DNA from: Acidimicrobiia bacterium UBA4744
GTDB lineage: Bacteria > Actinomycetota > Acidimicrobiia > Spongiisociales > UBA4744
Assembly (NCBI GenBank): GCA_002403855.1
Contig: DHIO01000035.1
Span: 258 to 22,656 of the forward strand
DNA: 22,399 nt
Reading direction: 5' to 3'
Shown: in pieces, positions 1-9,445 of the stretch
Numbering within the stretch: position 1 is the stretch's first letter
How the letters are laid out: each line of letters opens with the position of its first letter
Notes under the pieces: model-generated
Databases searched by the model: none
What the model was told of the DNA's origin: nothing
What the model saw: the letters and a program-made list of their open reading frames with translations, nothing else
Position numbers and translations under genes: made by a program

Positions 1-1466
<1,466 letters not shown>

Positions 1467-1483
1467 GCTGAGTCGATAGCAAC

Positions 1484-1512
1484 GGATGCCGGGAGGTTAT
1501 CTCCCGGCATCC
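1484..1512 (+). terminator. Hairpin terminator after katG
   Basis: A perfect 12-bp stem (GGATGCCGGGAG pairing with CTCCCGGCATCC) with a 5-base loop GTTAT lies 17 bases after the katG stop. Only a short TTC follows it, not a full T-tract, so it is a strong stem with a weak tail. Its position makes transcription termination the likely role. It may also serve the regulator gene arriving from the other strand, although that gene ends about 135 bases further on. Confidence 0.7.
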
Positions 1513-1647
1513 TTCGATCTGCAACCGGTGTTCGGCGATCAGAGCCCGAGTGCCGCGGGGCGCAGATGTCGGCCACGCCGGTCAACACTTGTTGGAGCCA
1601 ATCAGCCCTGGGCCGGAGGAGTGCACCAGTCTGAACGGTTTGGCGAT

Positions 1648-1950
1648 CTACTCGTGGGTCGGGTGGCCGGTCAGGACGCTGAGGATTGCATCGACTTCGA
1701 GGTGGTTCTCCAGCGGGTGTCGCAGTCGCAGATCGGCGTGGACCCGGTAGTGATTACGACGGCCCACCCGCTCGTGGTCGAGGTAGCCGCCGGCCTCGAG
1801 TTCGGCGACGATTCTCTGCACAGCCCGCTCCGTGATTCCCACTTTCTCTGCAACTTCCCGGAGGCGGATCCTGGGGTTTTGGGCGATACAGAGCAGGACA
1901 TGACTGTGATTCGTCAGGAAGGTCCACCCGGGAGATTCCACGTTGAGCAT
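1648..1950 (-). CDS. Small winged-helix transcriptional regulator
   Basis: This encodes a 100-residue protein with a winged helix-turn-helix fold of the MarR/ArsR-like kind. The N-terminal part WTFLTNHSHVLLCIAQNP leads into a helix-turn-helix (LREVAEKVGITERAVQRIV) and a wing region (GGYLDHERVGRRNHYRV). It therefore probably binds DNA as a dimer and has no separate sensor domain. An upstream ATG at 2013 would extend it to 121 residues but would overlap the end of the stress-protein gene. The start at 1950 is preferred because a GAGG element precedes it and because the protein then begins just before the conserved WTFLTNH block. It lies downstream of the universal stress protein gene on the same strand, 37 bases after that gene ends, so the two are probably co-transcribed. 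The stop is TAG. Its target is unknown; the repeats upstream of mrpA are an obvious candidate. Confidence 0.83.
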   Translation of the reverse strand: MLNVESPGWTFLTNHSHVLLCIAQNPRIRLREVAEKVGITERAVQRIVAELEAGGYLDHERVGRRNHYRVHADLRLRHPLENHLEVDAILSVLTGHPTHE

Positions 1951-1987
1951 CTTTGCGCTTTCCTCGGCACCTATCGGGATGTGTCTA

Positions 1988-2953
1988 TCAGCCGGCCCGG
2001 ACCAATCGGTCAAGGTCGGTATCCAATGTGATCGGCGAAACGAAGCCTTCCGGCTTCACGGCGATGATGCTCGACCGCAGCATGCCCAGGGTGGTTTCGG
2101 CGGTGTTCCCCATCAGTAATCCGGCTACGCCGCTCCGGGCCAGGGTGCCCATGACGACGACACCCGGGTCGACGGTGGCCGCGACATCGGTGATGGCCGC
2201 TATCGGCTTGGCCTTTCGCAGATGAAGGTGGACTCCATGCTCGGGAATGCCGGCGCCGGCCAGGAGTTCGGCTACGGCATCGCGAGCCTGAACCTCCTCC
2301 CAGTGCACGAGTTCATCCACTTCGGCCGCCGGCATCCGGACACGGCCGTTGCGGAGCAGGCTCTCCCCGTCGAGTCTCCATCCGTGCACGAGATGGAAGC
2401 GGCTTCCTCGCCGCCCGGCGAGCGACCAACCGAATTGTGTGAGTTTGATATCGAGGGATGACGGACTTCCCTCCTCGAACGGTCCCACGGCGGTGAGGAC
2501 GTCACCATCAGCCGGGACTTCGGGTCGGAAAACCCACACCGGCACCGGCGACTTGCGGAGCAAGTGCATGGTGGTCGACGCCCGAGCCAGGCCGGCCAGG
2601 CCGCCGGGCTGGTCGGGGGCGATGATCACCAGATCGTGGCCGTGTGACGCCACCCGGCGGATCACCTCGATGAAGGGTGTCCCGGCGGCCACCTCCACCT
2701 CGACCTGGATAGTTGATGCGAGGCGGGCAATCTTCTCCAGCTCGGAACGTCGATCTCTCTCGACGAGTTGCTGAAGATCTTCGGGGCGGTAACCCGCAAC
2801 AATGCCGGTTCTCCGCGGCCGTAGCCGTGGTACGACGTCGAAGACGGTCAGCCGGGCTTGATTGGTGGCTGCCAGCTGTTCGGCGCTACGCATGAGTTGG
2901 GTGAGGTTCACCCCGGGGGAGGCCATCACCAGGACATTCTTGAAACGCTGCAT
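1988..2953 (-). CDS. Tandem universal stress protein (UspE-like)
   Basis: This is a 321-residue protein with two universal stress protein domains, roughly residues 1-150 and 155-305, an arrangement like E. coli UspE. Domain 1 opens with FKNVLVMASPGVNLTQLM. Domain 2 ends with the glycine-rich phosphate-binding region VMGTLARSGVAGLLMGNTAE and then IIAVKPEGFVSPITLD, which closely resembles the UspE C-terminus. USP proteins are cytoplasmic, often bind ATP or AMP, and help survival under starvation, oxidative or energy stress. The ATG at 2953 is preceded by GAGGAG at good spacing. The gene diverges from the Mrp antiporter operon across a 127-base gap and is followed by a small winged-helix regulator, which suggests shared stress control. 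The family call is sure; the specific trigger and ligand are not visible. Confidence 0.93.
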   Translation of the reverse strand: MQRFKNVLVMASPGVNLTQLMRSAEQLAATNQARLTVFDVVPRLRPRRTGIVAGYRPEDLQQLVERDRRSELEKIARLASTIQVEVEVAAGTPFIEVIRRVASHGHDLVIIAPDQPGGLAGLARASTTMHLLRKSPVPVWVFRPEVPADGDVLTAVGPFEEGSPSSLDIKLTQFGWSLAGRRGSRFHLVHGWRLDGESLLRNGRVRMPAAEVDELVHWEEVQARDAVAELLAGAGIPEHGVHLHLRKAKPIAAITDVAATVDPGVVVMGTLARSGVAGLLMGNTAETTLGMLRSSIIAVKPEGFVSPITLDTDLDRLVRAG

Positions 2954-3080
2954 GGATTCCGCTCCTCGGATATCTCAAACAAACGAAATCTGAATCACGC
3001 ATCAGATTCGTACTACATGCGTCTCATACGTATCTGAATTCGTAAATAGATGATCGTATTTCTGAGGTGAGTGGATACCG
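2954..3080. promoter_or_regulatory. Divergent promoter region, usp / mrpA, with repeated ATCTGAAT elements
   Basis: This 127-base gap separates the divergent usp and mrpA genes and must hold both promoters. It is visibly richer in A and T than the flanking genes. It contains the inverted repeat AATCTGA (2987-2993) and TCAGATT (3002-3008) with an 8-base spacer. The same ATCTGAAT word occurs again at 3032-3039 inside TACGTATCTGAATTCGTA. Related half-sites clustered between divergent genes are typical of a regulator binding site. The nearby winged-helix regulator is the natural candidate to bind here, but this is inferred. The -10 and -35 boxes cannot be assigned with confidence. Confidence 0.5.
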
Positions 3081-5390
3081 GTGACATCCTGGTTCGTGTT
3101 CATCATCGTGGGGCACGGTCTCGTGGCAATCGCCCTGGCCCTGATGGGGCTCAAGCGCCGCGTAGCCGTGCTGCTGGCGGCTGCCCCCTTGGGAGCAATG
3201 TTCCTGTGGGCGATCACAGCGACGGTCACGGGGAATGTGCTCGATGGTGGAGCGCTGGTTGCCTATCTCGAGTGGCTTCCGGCGCTCGGGGTGTCGCTGT
3301 CGCTGCGGATAGATGCGCTGTCGCTCATCTTCCTGAGCCTCATTGCCGGAGTGGGTCTGGCGATCGTTGCTTTCTCGGGGGGCTACATGAAGAAAGCCGA
3401 TCCCCCCGGACGTTTCCTCGCGCTGCTCCTCTTGTTTGCCGCGGCCATGAGCGGCCTGGTAGCAGTCGACAATGTGTTCGGGCTGTTCGTGTTCTGGGAA
3501 CTGACGACGGTCACTTCCTTCCTGTTGATCGGCTACGACGACCGTAAGGGCAGTGCCCGGGCCGCCGCTTTTCAGGCTATGTTGACCACCGGGTTGGGCG
3601 GTCTCGCCCTCCTGGCCGGCCTGGTCCTGCTTTCCCACGCGGCCGGGACCACGTCGGTAGCCGGCATCATCGCCGCATCTCCGACCGGAGGAGTCGTCAC
3701 TGCGGCGCTGGGATTGGTATTGGTCGGAGTGTTCACCAAATCCGCCCAGTTTCCGTTCCACTTCTGGCTTCCCGGCGCGATGGCCGCTCCCACCCCCGTC
3801 AGTGCCTACCTGCACTCGGCCACCATGGTCAAGGCCGGCATCTTCCTTCTGATTCGCCTAGCGCCCGGATTCGCCGGTGACCCCATCTGGGTCCCGCTCG
3901 TAGTGAGCGTCGGCCTGGTGACGATGGTCATTGGAGCATGGCGTGCCCTTCGCCAGACCGACCTCAAGCTGCTCCTGGCCCATGGGACGGTTAGCCAGCT
4001 CGGCCTGATGACCGCCCTGGCCGGTATCGGCTCCCCTGCGGTTCTCCACGCCGCGGTAGCGATGGTGGTTGCCCATGCTCTTTTCAAGTCGGCACTCTTC
4101 CTCACGATGGGCACCGTCGACTCCGCGGCGGGAACCCGGGATCTTCGCCTGCTCTCCGGGTTGGGCCGGCGTCTTCCGGTGGCGGCGATCGCCGGAGGCT
4201 TGGCCGCCGCCTCGATGGCGGGTATTGCTCCCCTGTTCGGGTTCGTCGCCAAAGAGGCGGCGTTCGCCGCTCTCATCGAAGACGACCGGTGGACTGCAAT
4301 GGGCGTCATTGCCGTTGCATCGATTGCCACCGTCGGATATGCACTCCGGTTCTGGTGGGGTGCTTTCGGAGCCAAGCCGCTGGTACTCGAATCGACATCG
4401 GGCGAAGAGGGATCGACCCGGCCGACTGCCGGCCTGGTGATACCTCCCCTGGTTCTGGCTGCAATTGGGTTGGTGTTCGGTGCGGCCCCCGGCGGCGTGG
4501 ATCGGTTGGTGTCCGCCGCCGCGCCGGGCGGGAAGTTGGTCTTGTGGCCGGGATGGAATCTGGCCCTGGCCTTGTCCGGTTTGGTCCTGGCTGCCGGACT
4601 GCTAGTTCACGTGCAGCGGGAATTCGTGAGCCGATTCCAGCGGTCGGCGGCCCGATGGGCCCACGAGCGGGTGGGTATGCCGTCCACGGAGCGCGGCTAC
4701 GAGAGCGCCGTGTCTGGTCTGAACCGCTTTGCCGATCGGGTGACGGGAATCGTCCAGAACGGCTCGTTGCCCATCTATCTGGCCATCATCTTGAGCGTCA
4801 CGGTCGGAGTTCCAGCGGGTGCCTGGGCGATCTCCGGGGGCGGATGGCAGGGATCGCCGTGGGCATTCTCCGCGGCCGAGGCCGTCCTGGCGGTTTTCGT
4901 AGCGGTCGCTGCGATAGCCGTCACCCGGTCTCAGAGCCGCTTGGCGGCTGTGCTGCTGCTCGGTGCGGTCGGATACGCAGTAGCGGGCCTGTTCGTGGTC
5001 TACGGCGCTCCCGATCTGGCATTGACACTACTCCTGGTGGAAACCATCACGGTCGCCATCTTCGCCTTCGTTCTCATGAGACTTCCCCGCCGGTTCGAGG
5101 TTCGGAAGTGGCGAATCCGGGGGTGGGTACGAGGAACGGTGGCGCTGGGGGTAGGTGTCTTCGTGGCGGCCGGAACTCTCATCGCGGCGGCCCAGAGGAC
5201 GGCTCGACCGGTTTCGGAGCAGTACGCCGATCTGGCTCCCGGGGCCGGCGGAACCAACGTCGTGAACGTCATCTTGACCGACTTCCGGGCTCTCGACACG
5301 CTGGGAGAAATCACAGTGGTCGGGATCGCCGCCCTGGGAGTGGCGGCGCTGGTGGCCGGGCTGCGCTCACCGACGGGCGGCAGAACATGA
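3081..5390 (+). CDS. mrpA: Mrp/Mnh Na+/H+ antiporter subunit A
   Basis: This is the large subunit of a multisubunit cation/proton antiporter in the cytoplasmic membrane. Its N-terminal two thirds are homologous to complex I NuoL/ND5. At 769 residues it matches typical MrpA length. The proton-path residues expected in this family are present: Glu140 in FGLFVFWELTTV, Lys220 in VGVFTKSAQFPFHFWLP, and His245 and Lys251 in YLHSATMVKAGIF. The C-terminal part holds the MbhD/DUF4040-like segment (GAPDLALTLLLVETITVAIF) and an MbhE-like end (ILTDFRALDTLGEITVVG). Translation starts at GTG 3081 with GAGGTGA ten bases upstream; an ATG is not available nearby. The gene opens a six-gene operon and overlaps mrpB by ATGA. 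The complex exchanges Na+ for H+ and supports pH and salt tolerance. Confidence 0.95.
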   Translation: MTSWFVFIIVGHGLVAIALALMGLKRRVAVLLAAAPLGAMFLWAITATVTGNVLDGGALVAYLEWLPALGVSLSLRIDALSLIFLSLIAGVGLAIVAFSGGYMKKADPPGRFLALLLLFAAAMSGLVAVDNVFGLFVFWELTTVTSFLLIGYDDRKGSARAAAFQAMLTTGLGGLALLAGLVLLSHAAGTTSVAGIIAASPTGGVVTAALGLVLVGVFTKSAQFPFHFWLPGAMAAPTPVSAYLHSATMVKAGIFLLIRLAPGFAGDPIWVPLVVSVGLVTMVIGAWRALRQTDLKLLLAHGTVSQLGLMTALAGIGSPAVLHAAVAMVVAHALFKSALFLTMGTVDSAAGTRDLRLLSGLGRRLPVAAIAGGLAAASMAGIAPLFGFVAKEAAFAALIEDDRWTAMGVIAVASIATVGYALRFWWGAFGAKPLVLESTSGEEGSTRPTAGLVIPPLVLAAIGLVFGAAPGGVDRLVSAAAPGGKLVLWPGWNLALALSGLVLAAGLLVHVQREFVSRFQRSAARWAHERVGMPSTERGYESAVSGLNRFADRVTGIVQNGSLPIYLAIILSVTVGVPAGAWAISGGGWQGSPWAFSAAEAVLAVFVAVAAIAVTRSQSRLAAVLLLGAVGYAVAGLFVVYGAPDLALTLLLVETITVAIFAFVLMRLPRRFEVRKWRIRGWVRGTVALGVGVFVAAGTLIAAAQRTARPVSEQYADLAPGAGGTNVVNVILTDFRALDTLGEITVVGIAALGVAALVAGLRSPTGGRT

Positions 5391-5824
5391 AGATCCGGTC
5401 CTCCCATTTCCTAGAGACCGGCTCGCGGACGATCGTTCCAACCCTTCTGGTTGTATCGGTGTTCCTACTCGTGGTCGGCCACAACGCCCCCGGAGGCGGG
5501 TTCGTCGGCGGTTTGCTGGCGGGCTCCGGCCTCCTGGTCGTTTTCCTGACCGGGGGCGGACGAGCCGTGGAAGATTTGCTGCCCGTGCGTCCCGCCACTC
5601 TCATCGGGTCGGGCATTGCCTTGGCGATGACTACCGCCCTGGGCGGATTGGCGTTCGGCGGATCCCTGCTCAGCTCCGGAAAGCTGGATATCGACCTGGG
5701 ATGGGTCGGCAAACTCGAGGTGGGCTCGGCACTGATCTTCGATTCTGGCGTCTACCTCGTGGTCACCGGATTGGTGGCGACTGTTCTGCTGCGTTTGGGA
5801 GATACGGAAGGAGCGCGCCGATGA
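5387..5824 (+). CDS. mrpB: Mrp/Mnh Na+/H+ antiporter subunit B
   Basis: This is a 145-residue integral membrane protein of the MnhB family. The hallmark HNAPGGGFVGGL follows the first membrane segment near residue 52. About four hydrophobic segments can be seen. The start ATG at 5387 overlaps the mrpA TGA in an ATGA junction; the open frame extends far upstream of it inside mrpA, but that part is out-of-frame shadow sequence. The typical N-terminus (KIRSSHFLETGSRTIVPTLL) supports this start. MrpB is a structural subunit of the hetero-oligomeric antiporter and is needed for full activity in studied bacteria. It ends in another ATGA overlap with mrpC. Confidence 0.94.
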   Translation: MKIRSSHFLETGSRTIVPTLLVVSVFLLVVGHNAPGGGFVGGLLAGSGLLVVFLTGGGRAVEDLLPVRPATLIGSGIALAMTTALGGLAFGGSLLSSGKLDIDLGWVGKLEVGSALIFDSGVYLVVTGLVATVLLRLGDTEGARR

Positions 5825-6183
5825 GCACGGCAATGGCGGTGGCGGCCGGAGCCCTCTTCGCGGCCGGCACCTATCTGATCATGCAGCGACTGCTCACCCG
5901 GATTGTGGTCGGCCTAGGGCTGATTGCCCACGGAGCCAACCTGGCTTTGCTCGGCTCCGGGGGAGAACCCGGGGCCGCCCCAATCGTCGGTGGATCGACC
6001 GGTGTCATCTCCGACCCGCTTCCCCAGGCGCTGGTGCTCACCGCCATCGTGATCACGTTCGGGGTCACCGCCTTCCTGCTGGCTCTGGCCTATCGCAGCT
6101 ATGTGCTGACCGACTCGGACGCAGTCGAAGACGACCTCGAGGATCGCCGTATTGCCGAACTCTCCCGGAAGGAAGCAGCATGA
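5821..6183 (+). CDS. mrpC: Mrp/Mnh Na+/H+ antiporter subunit C
   Basis: This is a 120-residue membrane protein homologous to NuoK/ND4L. It has three hydrophobic segments. Family marks are GTYLIMQRLLTRIVVGLGLI followed by HGANLALL, and DPLPQALVLTAIVITFGVTA in the third segment. The C-terminal tail is charged (DDLEDRRIAELSRKEAA) and probably cytoplasmic. The ATG at 5821 overlaps the end of mrpB, and its stop overlaps the mrpD start at 6180. It forms the small NuoK-like part of the complex next to MrpD. The assignment is secure by motif, length and position. Confidence 0.94.
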   Translation: MSTAMAVAAGALFAAGTYLIMQRLLTRIVVGLGLIAHGANLALLGSGGEPGAAPIVGGSTGVISDPLPQALVLTAIVITFGVTAFLLALAYRSYVLTDSDAVEDDLEDRRIAELSRKEAA

Positions 6184-7640
6184 CCACCGTAGTCTCGCTT
6201 CTGGTGGTCGTCCCGCTGGCAGCCGTGGCCCTGACGCTGCTGTGGCGCCGATTGTGGGTGCGGCGCCTCATCTCTTTGCTTTCCTCAGCAACGTCGTTCG
6301 TGATTGCACTCATCGTTCTCTTCACCGTCGATGCCGGCGGCTCGGTCACCGTAGCCGTCGGAGGATGGGAGGCTCCGCTGGGAATCACCCTGGTAGCAGA
6401 CCGGTTCTCGGCGCTCATGCTGAGCGTGTCGGCAGCCGCCCTTTTCGGCGTGCTGGCATTCGCCGTTGGACAGCGGGATACCGACGAAGGATTCCCGGCC
6501 TTCCACGCGGTCTACCAAGCTCTGGCCGCCGGCGTGGCGCTGGCGTTCTTGACCGGTGATCTGTTCACACTTTTTGTGGCGTTCGAGATCATGCTCACCG
6601 CCAGCTACGTCCTCATCACCCACCGGGCCGGCGCCGAGCAGGTCCGGGCGACCATGACCTACGTCGTGGTGGGACTGGTGGCCTCGGGGCTGTTCCTGCT
6701 GGGAATCGGTTTTGTATATGCGGCCACCGGAACGGTAAACCTCGCCGAGTTGTCGGCGCGGATGGGAGACATCGATCCGGCTGTCCGCACCGCCCTCGGG
6801 TGGCTGTTCTTCATGGTGTTCGGGATCAAGGCGGCCATCTTCCCCCTGTTCTTCTGGCTTCCGGACTCGTATCCCACGGCGGTAACTCCGGTCACCGCCA
6901 TCTTCGCCGGACTGCTCACCAAGGTGGGCGTCTATGCGATCGTGCGCACGCAGACCCTCCTGTTCCCACTGGAGGCTCCTTCGACTCCCATCCTGCTGAT
7001 CGCCGGCCTGACGATGGTTGTCGGGGTGCTCGGCGCCATCTCCCAGGGGGACATCAAGCGCATCCTGTCATTCCACATCGTCAGCCAGATCGGCTACATG
7101 ATCATGGGCCTGGGTTTCTTCACCGTGGCCGGGATCGCCGCGGCAATCGTGTTCATCGTCCATCAGGTGATCGTCAAGACGGTGATGTTTCTCGTGGGCG
7201 GACTGGTCGAATCGGCCTCCGGTACCGGCCGCCTCAAAGAGGTCACTGGTGTGCTCCACCGGTTCCCGGTGATCGCCCTCTTGTTCCTGCCGGCCGCCCT
7301 CAGCCTGGCCGGTCTTCCCCCGTTCTCGGGGTTCGTGGGGAAACTGGCCCTCATTCAGGCGGGCTTCGACGCCGGACGCTGGATGGTCGTTGGCGTATCA
7401 CTGCTGGCAAGTCTCCTCACGCTGTTCTCGATGACCAAGATCTGGTCGGCGGCCTTCTGGGGTGCTCCAACTCCCAACCTCCGGCGCCGTCCCAGTTCGG
7501 TCATGGTGGCCGCCACTGCCGGACTGGTCGGCCTGAGCCTGCTGATCGGCCTAGCCGGTCAGCCTTTGATTGAGATCGCCACCCGGGCGGCTTCCGACCT
7601 TCTGAGTGACTCGGCCACGGCGTCAGGCGGTTCGGCATGA
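6180..7640 (+). CDS. mrpD: Mrp/Mnh Na+/H+ antiporter subunit D
   Basis: This is a 486-residue proton-translocating subunit homologous to NuoM/NuoN, with about 14 membrane segments. The key acidic and basic residues are visible: Glu136 in LFVAFEIMLTASYVL (equivalent to the essential Glu137 of Bacillus MrpD), Lys217 in FMVFGIKAAIFPLFFWLPDS, and Lys248 in AIFAGLLTKVGVYAIVRT. The motif LSFHIVSQIGYMIMGLG is also typical. Its length is close to the family norm of about 490. It starts at ATG 6180 in an ATGA overlap with mrpC and ends in an ATGA overlap with mrpF. The expected mrpE gene is not found after it; that subunit appears at the operon end instead. Confidence 0.95.
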   Translation: MTTVVSLLVVVPLAAVALTLLWRRLWVRRLISLLSSATSFVIALIVLFTVDAGGSVTVAVGGWEAPLGITLVADRFSALMLSVSAAALFGVLAFAVGQRDTDEGFPAFHAVYQALAAGVALAFLTGDLFTLFVAFEIMLTASYVLITHRAGAEQVRATMTYVVVGLVASGLFLLGIGFVYAATGTVNLAELSARMGDIDPAVRTALGWLFFMVFGIKAAIFPLFFWLPDSYPTAVTPVTAIFAGLLTKVGVYAIVRTQTLLFPLEAPSTPILLIAGLTMVVGVLGAISQGDIKRILSFHIVSQIGYMIMGLGFFTVAGIAAAIVFIVHQVIVKTVMFLVGGLVESASGTGRLKEVTGVLHRFPVIALLFLPAALSLAGLPPFSGFVGKLALIQAGFDAGRWMVVGVSLLASLLTLFSMTKIWSAAFWGAPTPNLRRRPSSVMVAATAGLVGLSLLIGLAGQPLIEIATRAASDLLSDSATASGGSA

Positions 7641-7897
7641 TCGCCGCCACCAACGGTGCCTTGGTGCTCTTCGCCCTCGCCGGAGCGATCACGGTTGTTC
7701 GCCTGTGGCGGGGACCGAGCCTGGCCGATCGGATGGTGGCCCTCGACACGCTGCTGTTCATCGGTGCCGGAGCTCTCGGTACCTACGTGGTACGCACCGG
7801 GGAGACCGCCTTCGTGCCGGTGATCGTGGTCATCGCCATCGTGGCGTTTGTGGGCACCCTGGTGGTCGCTCGCACGATCGAGAACGACGTCTCATGA
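7637..7897 (+). CDS. mrpF: Mrp/Mnh Na+/H+ antiporter subunit F
   Basis: This is an 86-residue protein with three hydrophobic segments. The family signature RLWRGPSLADRMVALDTL follows the first segment, and the third is VPVIVVIAIVAFVGTLVVAR. It corresponds to MrpF, which is usually 85-100 residues long. The start at 7637 overlaps mrpD by ATGA and the stop overlaps mrpG/E by ATGA. In most Mrp operons mrpE lies just before mrpF; here mrpF follows mrpD directly. Confidence 0.93.
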   Translation: MIAATNGALVLFALAGAITVVRLWRGPSLADRMVALDTLLFIGAGALGTYVVRTGETAFVPVIVVIAIVAFVGTLVVARTIENDVS

Positions 7898-8739
7898 TCG
7901 ATGTCATCGCCGCCGCCGCCGCACTCCTGGGGGCTTCCCTGGCGCTGCTCGGCGCAGTGGGGTTGGTGCGGTTCCCCGACGTGTTCACCCGTATGCATGC
8001 CGCCACCAAATCGGCCTCGCTCGGGGTGATTCTCACCACTTTGGGTGCCGCTCTCGAGGCAGACACATTTGGCGCGGTAACGCTCCTGGTGCTGGTTTCC
8101 GCGTTCCTTTTCCTGTCGGCTCCATTGGGGGCCAGCCTGCTCGCCAGGGCTGCTTACCACGATCCGGAGACGCCCCGTTTGCTGCCCGGACGGAATGACC
8201 TCGCCGGATTGACAGGGCGCCAGGAATCCAGCTCTCTGGGAGACCGGCCCGGGGCGGCGGGGTTGTTGATCGGCTGGTTGGTTGTCGTCTGGATCGGGCT
8301 TTCGGCTTCCGGATCTCCGGCTGTGCTGATCGGCGCGGTGGGTGTGGCCGTGCTGGTGGCGCTGGCGCTTCCCGACTATCGCCCGCGCTGGCCGGAGGGC
8401 ATCTTCAAGCCCGTCCCCGCGGTGCGCTTCGTCGGGACGTTCGTATGGGCCACGGTGCAGGCCAACTTCGAGGTAGCGGCGGCCGTTCTGCAACGGCGGC
8501 CCGTACGGCCGGCGGTTGTCGGGGTTCCGCTCCGGATCAGGTCCCGTACCGAACTGGCTTTCTTGATGAATGTCATCACCTTCACGCCCGGCACCGTGGC
8601 CCTCGAGGTCCAGGATTCCCGACTCTTCATTCACGTGATGGACTTACGGGACGAGGGGACCTTTCGGCGGCGCTTCGAGATCCTCGAGTCGAGGATCATC
8701 GATGCGTTCGGTACCAGCCGCGAACGAATCAGCCGGTAA
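7894..8739 (+). CDS. mrpG-mrpE: Fused Mrp antiporter subunits G and E
   Basis: This is a 281-residue protein joining two antiporter subunits that are normally separate. Residues 1-92 are a full MrpG (GAVGLVRFPDVFTRMHAATK, then TTLGAALEADTFGAVTL and a third membrane segment). Residues 93-123 form a polar linker. Residues 124-281 are an MrpE/MnhE domain: two or more membrane segments, RWPEGIFKPVPAVRFV, and the cytoplasmic part MNVITFTPGTVALEVQ with LFIHVMDLRDEG. No stop or frameshift separates the halves, and the linker has no credible internal start. MrpE is the subunit missing between D and F, so the complex has its full set of seven subunits. The gene ends the operon with TAA, the only TAA stop among the genes here. 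Confidence 0.92.
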   Translation: MIDVIAAAAALLGASLALLGAVGLVRFPDVFTRMHAATKSASLGVILTTLGAALEADTFGAVTLLVLVSAFLFLSAPLGASLLARAAYHDPETPRLLPGRNDLAGLTGRQESSSLGDRPGAAGLLIGWLVVVWIGLSASGSPAVLIGAVGVAVLVALALPDYRPRWPEGIFKPVPAVRFVGTFVWATVQANFEVAAAVLQRRPVRPAVVGVPLRIRSRTELAFLMNVITFTPGTVALEVQDSRLFIHVMDLRDEGTFRRRFEILESRIIDAFGTSRERISR

Positions 8740-8749
8740 CCCTTCGGCC

Positions 8750-8765
8750 CCATCCGTTGGGATGG
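8750..8765. other. Small hairpin between convergent mrp operon and doxX-like gene
   Basis: CCATCC and GGATGG pair around a GTTG loop, 10 bases after the stop of the last mrp gene. The stem has only six base pairs and no T-tract, so a role as terminator is possible but weak. Position between convergent genes is the main support. Confidence 0.3.
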
Positions 8766-8820
8766 AGACTCTCGTTCCTTTGGTGTCTGTCGGCGTGGTG
8801 GACCTGGTCCCGGCCCGCGG

Positions 8821-9363
8821 TCAATGGCGAAGACCGGGTTGCGCCGTTCGGTCGGTTGTCGAGTTGAGGATCTCGGGATCGTCGGTGAGGCCTCCGCCCC
8901 GAACCGTTGCCCCGATGGTGAAGGCAGCCGAGACCAGCACCATGTTCTTGAGTATGTATTGGCCTTCGAGAGTGGGCACAAACGGGTCCGACCAAGTCAA
9001 CTCGGGGAACAGGAATAGCGGTGTGACGGTTCCGAGCATCTGACCGACCAGCAGCAATAAGGTCAGTCGCATGAACCGACCGATGAGGAGTCCGACGCCG
9101 ATCATGGTTTCGAGGATTGCCAGCAAGACCCGTGCCACGTCTCCTGCGATCAGGCCAAAGGAAAGCTTGTCGATTGTCTGGGTCGCCAGTTGGTCGGCAG
9201 GGCTCAACCCGGGCCAGAACTTGAGAACACCAAACCAGACGAAGAGCAACCCGATGCTGATTCGCAACAGAAAAAGCCCGTGCTCGGCAAACCAACGGGT
9301 CAACCGGCGGTCAATGGTTTGGAATGTTCGGTTCATGATCGAAACGTTATCGCCGCCGGCCAT
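8821..9363 (-). CDS. DoxX-like integral membrane protein
   Basis: This 180-residue protein has four predicted membrane segments and belongs to the DoxX-like group. The first segment contains LLRISIGLLFVWFGVLKFWP, a typical DoxX-family opening. The later segments run through LLAILETMIGVGLLIGRF, LLLLVGQMLGTVTPLFLFP and YILKNMVLVSAAFTIGA. The C-terminal tail is polar. Start choice is uncertain: the ATG at 9363 gives 180 residues, while the ATG at 9336 (MNRTFQTIDRR) gives 171 and looks more natural, but neither has a clear ribosome binding site. DoxX-family proteins are linked to redox and thiol stress in some bacteria, but no reaction can be assigned here. It lies 82 bases downstream of an FAD oxidoreductase on the same strand and may be co-transcribed with it. 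Confidence 0.82.
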   Translation of the reverse strand: MAGGDNVSIMNRTFQTIDRRLTRWFAEHGLFLLRISIGLLFVWFGVLKFWPGLSPADQLATQTIDKLSFGLIAGDVARVLLAILETMIGVGLLIGRFMRLTLLLLVGQMLGTVTPLFLFPELTWSDPFVPTLEGQYILKNMVLVSAAFTIGATVRGGGLTDDPEILNSTTDRTAQPGLRH

Positions 9364-9445
9364 TTAGCGACGGTCGCCTTTCAGTTGCGCGTTTGGGATG
9401 AACGTTCCGGCCGCGAGGGCTACGAAATGACCGAAGGTCGTCCGT

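Noticed and set aside
3024..3815. Minus-strand frame of 263 codons opposite mrpA
   Set aside because: It mirrors the mrpA coding sequence, has a low-complexity Gly/Gln/Arg/His composition and would read through the usp-mrpA promoter region.
4289..5386. Upstream extension of the mrpB frame
   Set aside because: The open frame continues far into mrpA, but it is Arg/Gly-rich shadow sequence. The MnhB family N-terminus fits the ATG at 5387 in the ATGA overlap.
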